DNA of 8,361 nt from Planctomycetia bacterium (GTDB taxonomy: Bacteria; Planctomycetota; Phycisphaerae; Phycisphaerales; SM1A02): positions 1 through 8,361 of the forward strand of contig SYPI01000122.1 of assembly GCA_005804005.1 (NCBI GenBank), read 5' to 3'. Under the pieces are notes generated by a model. It was not told the origin of the DNA. It searched no databases and was given only the letters and a program-made list of their open reading frames with translations. How positions within the stretch are numbered: the stretch's first letter is position 1; each line of letters opens with the position of its first letter. Of this stretch, positions 6,877 to 8,361 are shown in pieces. Made by a program: the position numbers and the translations under genes.

Positions 6877-8244
6877 CTAGCTGGACGAATCACGGGCCAT
6901 GCGCCGCGAAATCAGCATGGCCAGTTCCAGAGCCTGCTCATAGTTCAACCGCGGGTCAACCTGCGAGCGATAGGCCCGGGCCAGATCGTCGTCGGTCAGC
7001 CCGCGCGCTCCGCCGGTGCACTCGGTCACGTCCTCACCGACCAGTTCAAAGTGAACGCCGCCGAGCACCGAGCCCTTGGCCTGATGGATCTCGAAGGCCT
7101 GCTCCAGTTCGGCCAGGATGTGGGTAAACTTGCGGGTCTTGATCGGAACTCCCTTGCCGGGGCCGCTGCTCGGAGTGACCGACTCGGTGTTGCCGTGCAT
7201 CGGCTCGCACGCCCAGACCACCCGCTGACCGCTGCGCCCCACAGCGTCGATCACCGGTCCCAGCGCGGCGGCGATTCCGTGCGCCCCCATTCGATGCACC
7301 AGAGTGAGACGCCCCGGTTCATTGGCTGGATTGATGATCTGGCAGAGTTCGGCGACCCGCGCTGGTTGCGAGTTAGGGCCGACCTTCACGGCGATCGGGT
7401 TCTGGATTCCGCGCAGGTACTCCACATGCCCTTCCCCGGCGACGGCGGTGCGCAGCCCCAGCCACGGGAAATGGGTCGACAGGTTCCACCAGCCGCTGCG
7501 CCGCGGTACCTGCCGGGTGAGCGCTTCTTCATATGGAAGCAGCAGACACTCGTGACTAGTGAAGAAGTCGACCCGGCTGATCTCGGCGACTTGCGCTCCA
7601 GCCAGCGTTTCCATGAAACGCAGGCTCTCGCCAATGGAATGCACCATCCGGCGGTAGTCGGCGGCCAGCGGCGAGTGCTCTACGAACCCGAGGTCCCAGT
7701 ACTCCGGATGATGAAGATCGGCGAACCCACCCTCCACCAGAGCCCGAATGAAGTTCAGGGTCATGGCGCTCCGCTCGTGGCCACGCAGCAGCAACTGCGG
7801 ATCGGGCTGGCGCGCTGTCGCGCTAAAGTCCGCGCTATTGACATTGTCGCCGCGATAAGTCGGCAAACTGGTACCGGCGCGAGTCTCCATCTCAGCCGAA
7901 CGCGGCTTGGCATACTGACCGGCGAAACGCCCGACGCGAGTCACCCGGCGTCGCGCGCCATGGGTGAGCACCACACTCATCTGCAGGAGGATCTTCAGCC
8001 GATTGGCGATCCCCCCGGGTGTACAGTCATCGAAACTCTCGGCGCAGTCGCCCCCTTGCAGCAGAAAGCGGCGGCCTTCGGCGGCCTCGGCCAGTTGGCT
8101 CTTGAGAGATTCGATCTCCCAACTGGTCACCAGCGGCGGCAACTTCCGCAATTGTTCGCAGACGCCTCGCAGGGCCGCCGGATTGGCGTAATCGGGTTGC
8201 TGCCGGGTAGGCCGCGACTGCCAGGACGAGGGATTCCAGTCCAT
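6877..8244 (-). CDS. 3-deoxy-7-phosphoheptulonate synthase, class II
   Basis: This cytoplasmic enzyme joins phosphoenolpyruvate and erythrose 4-phosphate to make DAHP, the committed entry to the shikimate pathway for aromatic compounds. The 455 residues match the plant/mycobacterial class II type in length and motifs. The start WNPSSWQSRPTRQQPDY resembles the usual family N-terminus. LLQGGDCAE carries metal ligand C67; RVGRFAGQYAKPRS (103-116) and FFTSHECLLLPYEE (227-240) follow, then GEGHVEYLRGIQNPIAVKVGP (270-290). PMHGNT supplies H350, HFELVGEDVTECTGG supplies E400, and VDPRLN supplies D430, completing the metal set. Two small deviations are Glu347 where WxCDPMHGNT is usual, and an apparent extra stretch of about 8 residues before KTR. 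The ATG at 8244 has only a weak ribosome site. It is the first protein gene after the tRNA and 68 nt from the ketosynthase pair. Family members are variously named aroF, aroG or aroH. Confidence 0.95.
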   Translation of the reverse strand: MDWNPSSWQSRPTRQQPDYANPAALRGVCEQLRKLPPLVTSWEIESLKSQLAEAAEGRRFLLQGGDCAESFDDCTPGGIANRLKILLQMSVVLTHGARRRVTRVGRFAGQYAKPRSAEMETRAGTSLPTYRGDNVNSADFSATARQPDPQLLLRGHERSAMTLNFIRALVEGGFADLHHPEYWDLGFVEHSPLAADYRRMVHSIGESLRFMETLAGAQVAEISRVDFFTSHECLLLPYEEALTRQVPRRSGWWNLSTHFPWLGLRTAVAGEGHVEYLRGIQNPIAVKVGPNSQPARVAELCQIINPANEPGRLTLVHRMGAHGIAAALGPVIDAVGRSGQRVVWACEPMHGNTESVTPSSGPGKGVPIKTRKFTHILAELEQAFEIHQAKGSVLGGVHFELVGEDVTECTGGARGLTDDDLARAYRSQVDPRLNYEQALELAMLISRRMARDSSS

Positions 8245-8304
8245 CGGCGGCGCAGCCTAGCCCAAGCCTCAAGGAGTTGCTCTGGAGTTCCCCCGCCTTC
8301 TCAA

Positions 8305-8361
8305 TGCGGGCGACAGGAGTTGAACCTGCACGGGTTTCCCCACTGGAACCTAAATCCAGCG
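8305..8361 (-). tRNA. tRNA-Leu(UAG), 3' part (cut by window edge)
   Basis: The last 57 nt hold the 3' two thirds of a tRNA read on the minus strand. The anticodon stem is CTGGA/TCCAG at 8359-8355 and 8347-8343, with loop TTTAGGT and anticodon TAG at 8352-8350, which reads CUA and related Leu codons. A 13-nt variable arm (8342-8330, stem GGG/CCC with loop AAA) marks a class II tRNA, as expected for Leu. The T arm is GCAGG/CCTGT with loop TTCAACT (8329-8313). The acceptor 3' strand is CGCCCGC (8312-8306) with discriminator A at 8305. CCA is not encoded, so it must be added after transcription. The D arm and 5' acceptor strand lie beyond the right edge. Confidence 0.93.

Noticed and set aside
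6110..6880. Plus-strand open frame of 256 residues opposite the degenerate ketosynthase
   Set aside because: It is a shadow frame with no motif, while the minus-strand gene has full ketosynthase-fold motifs.
8245..8304. Possible terminator between the tRNA-Leu and the DAHP synthase gene
   Set aside because: Only very short complementary stretches (such as CTC/GAG) are present, with no following T tract.
1..8361. CRISPR arrays, insertion sequences, transposase genes or attachment sites
   Set aside because: I saw no regularly spaced repeats, terminal inverted repeats, transposase or integrase motifs. The tRNA-Leu 3' end is followed by normal genes, not by an integrase.

Overview
The window is about 62-65% G+C by eye. 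Every gene I can support lies on the minus strand, so transcription runs from the right end to the left. In transcription order it holds: the 3' part of a tRNA-Leu(UAG); a class II DAHP synthase (first step of the shikimate pathway); two adjacent ketosynthase-fold proteins, the first with its catalytic residues replaced and the second with them intact; a small protein with one membrane segment and no recognised family; a short NuoG subunit of respiratory complex I; a MATE-family membrane transporter; and the start of a TPR-repeat protein that runs off the left edge.

No marker in the window fixes the organism. Three things together suggest a high-GC free-living bacterium, perhaps of the Planctomycetota (Phycisphaerae-like): the short complex I subunit away from other nuo genes, the paired beta-ketoacyl synthase genes, and the TPR protein, whose second repeat resembles planctomycete proteins I remember. 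This placement is inference only.

The layout is compact. Spacing in transcription order is 60 nt (tRNA to DAHP synthase), 68 nt (to the degenerate ketosynthase), a 4-nt ATGA overlap (to the catalytic ketosynthase), 6 nt (to the small membrane protein), 32 nt (to nuoG), 9 nt (to the MATE gene) and an 11-nt overlap (to the TPR gene). I saw no convincing terminator or promoter between them, so much of the stretch could be one transcript. Strong Shine-Dalgarno sequences precede the catalytic ketosynthase and the small membrane protein. No intergenic stretch is longer than 70 nt.

The most interesting part is the ketosynthase pair. The catalytic member keeps the Cys-His-Lys-His set. In the upstream partner all four positions differ (Glu, Leu, Ile, Asn). 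This is the arrangement of a KS-alpha/KS-beta (chain-length-factor-like) heterodimer, as in type II polyketide, aryl polyene and related systems, but with the beta-type gene first. A downstream coupled membrane-anchored protein and an upstream aromatic-precursor enzyme make a specialised acyl or polyketide product conceivable, but no ACP, ketoreductase, dehydratase or thioesterase is visible here.
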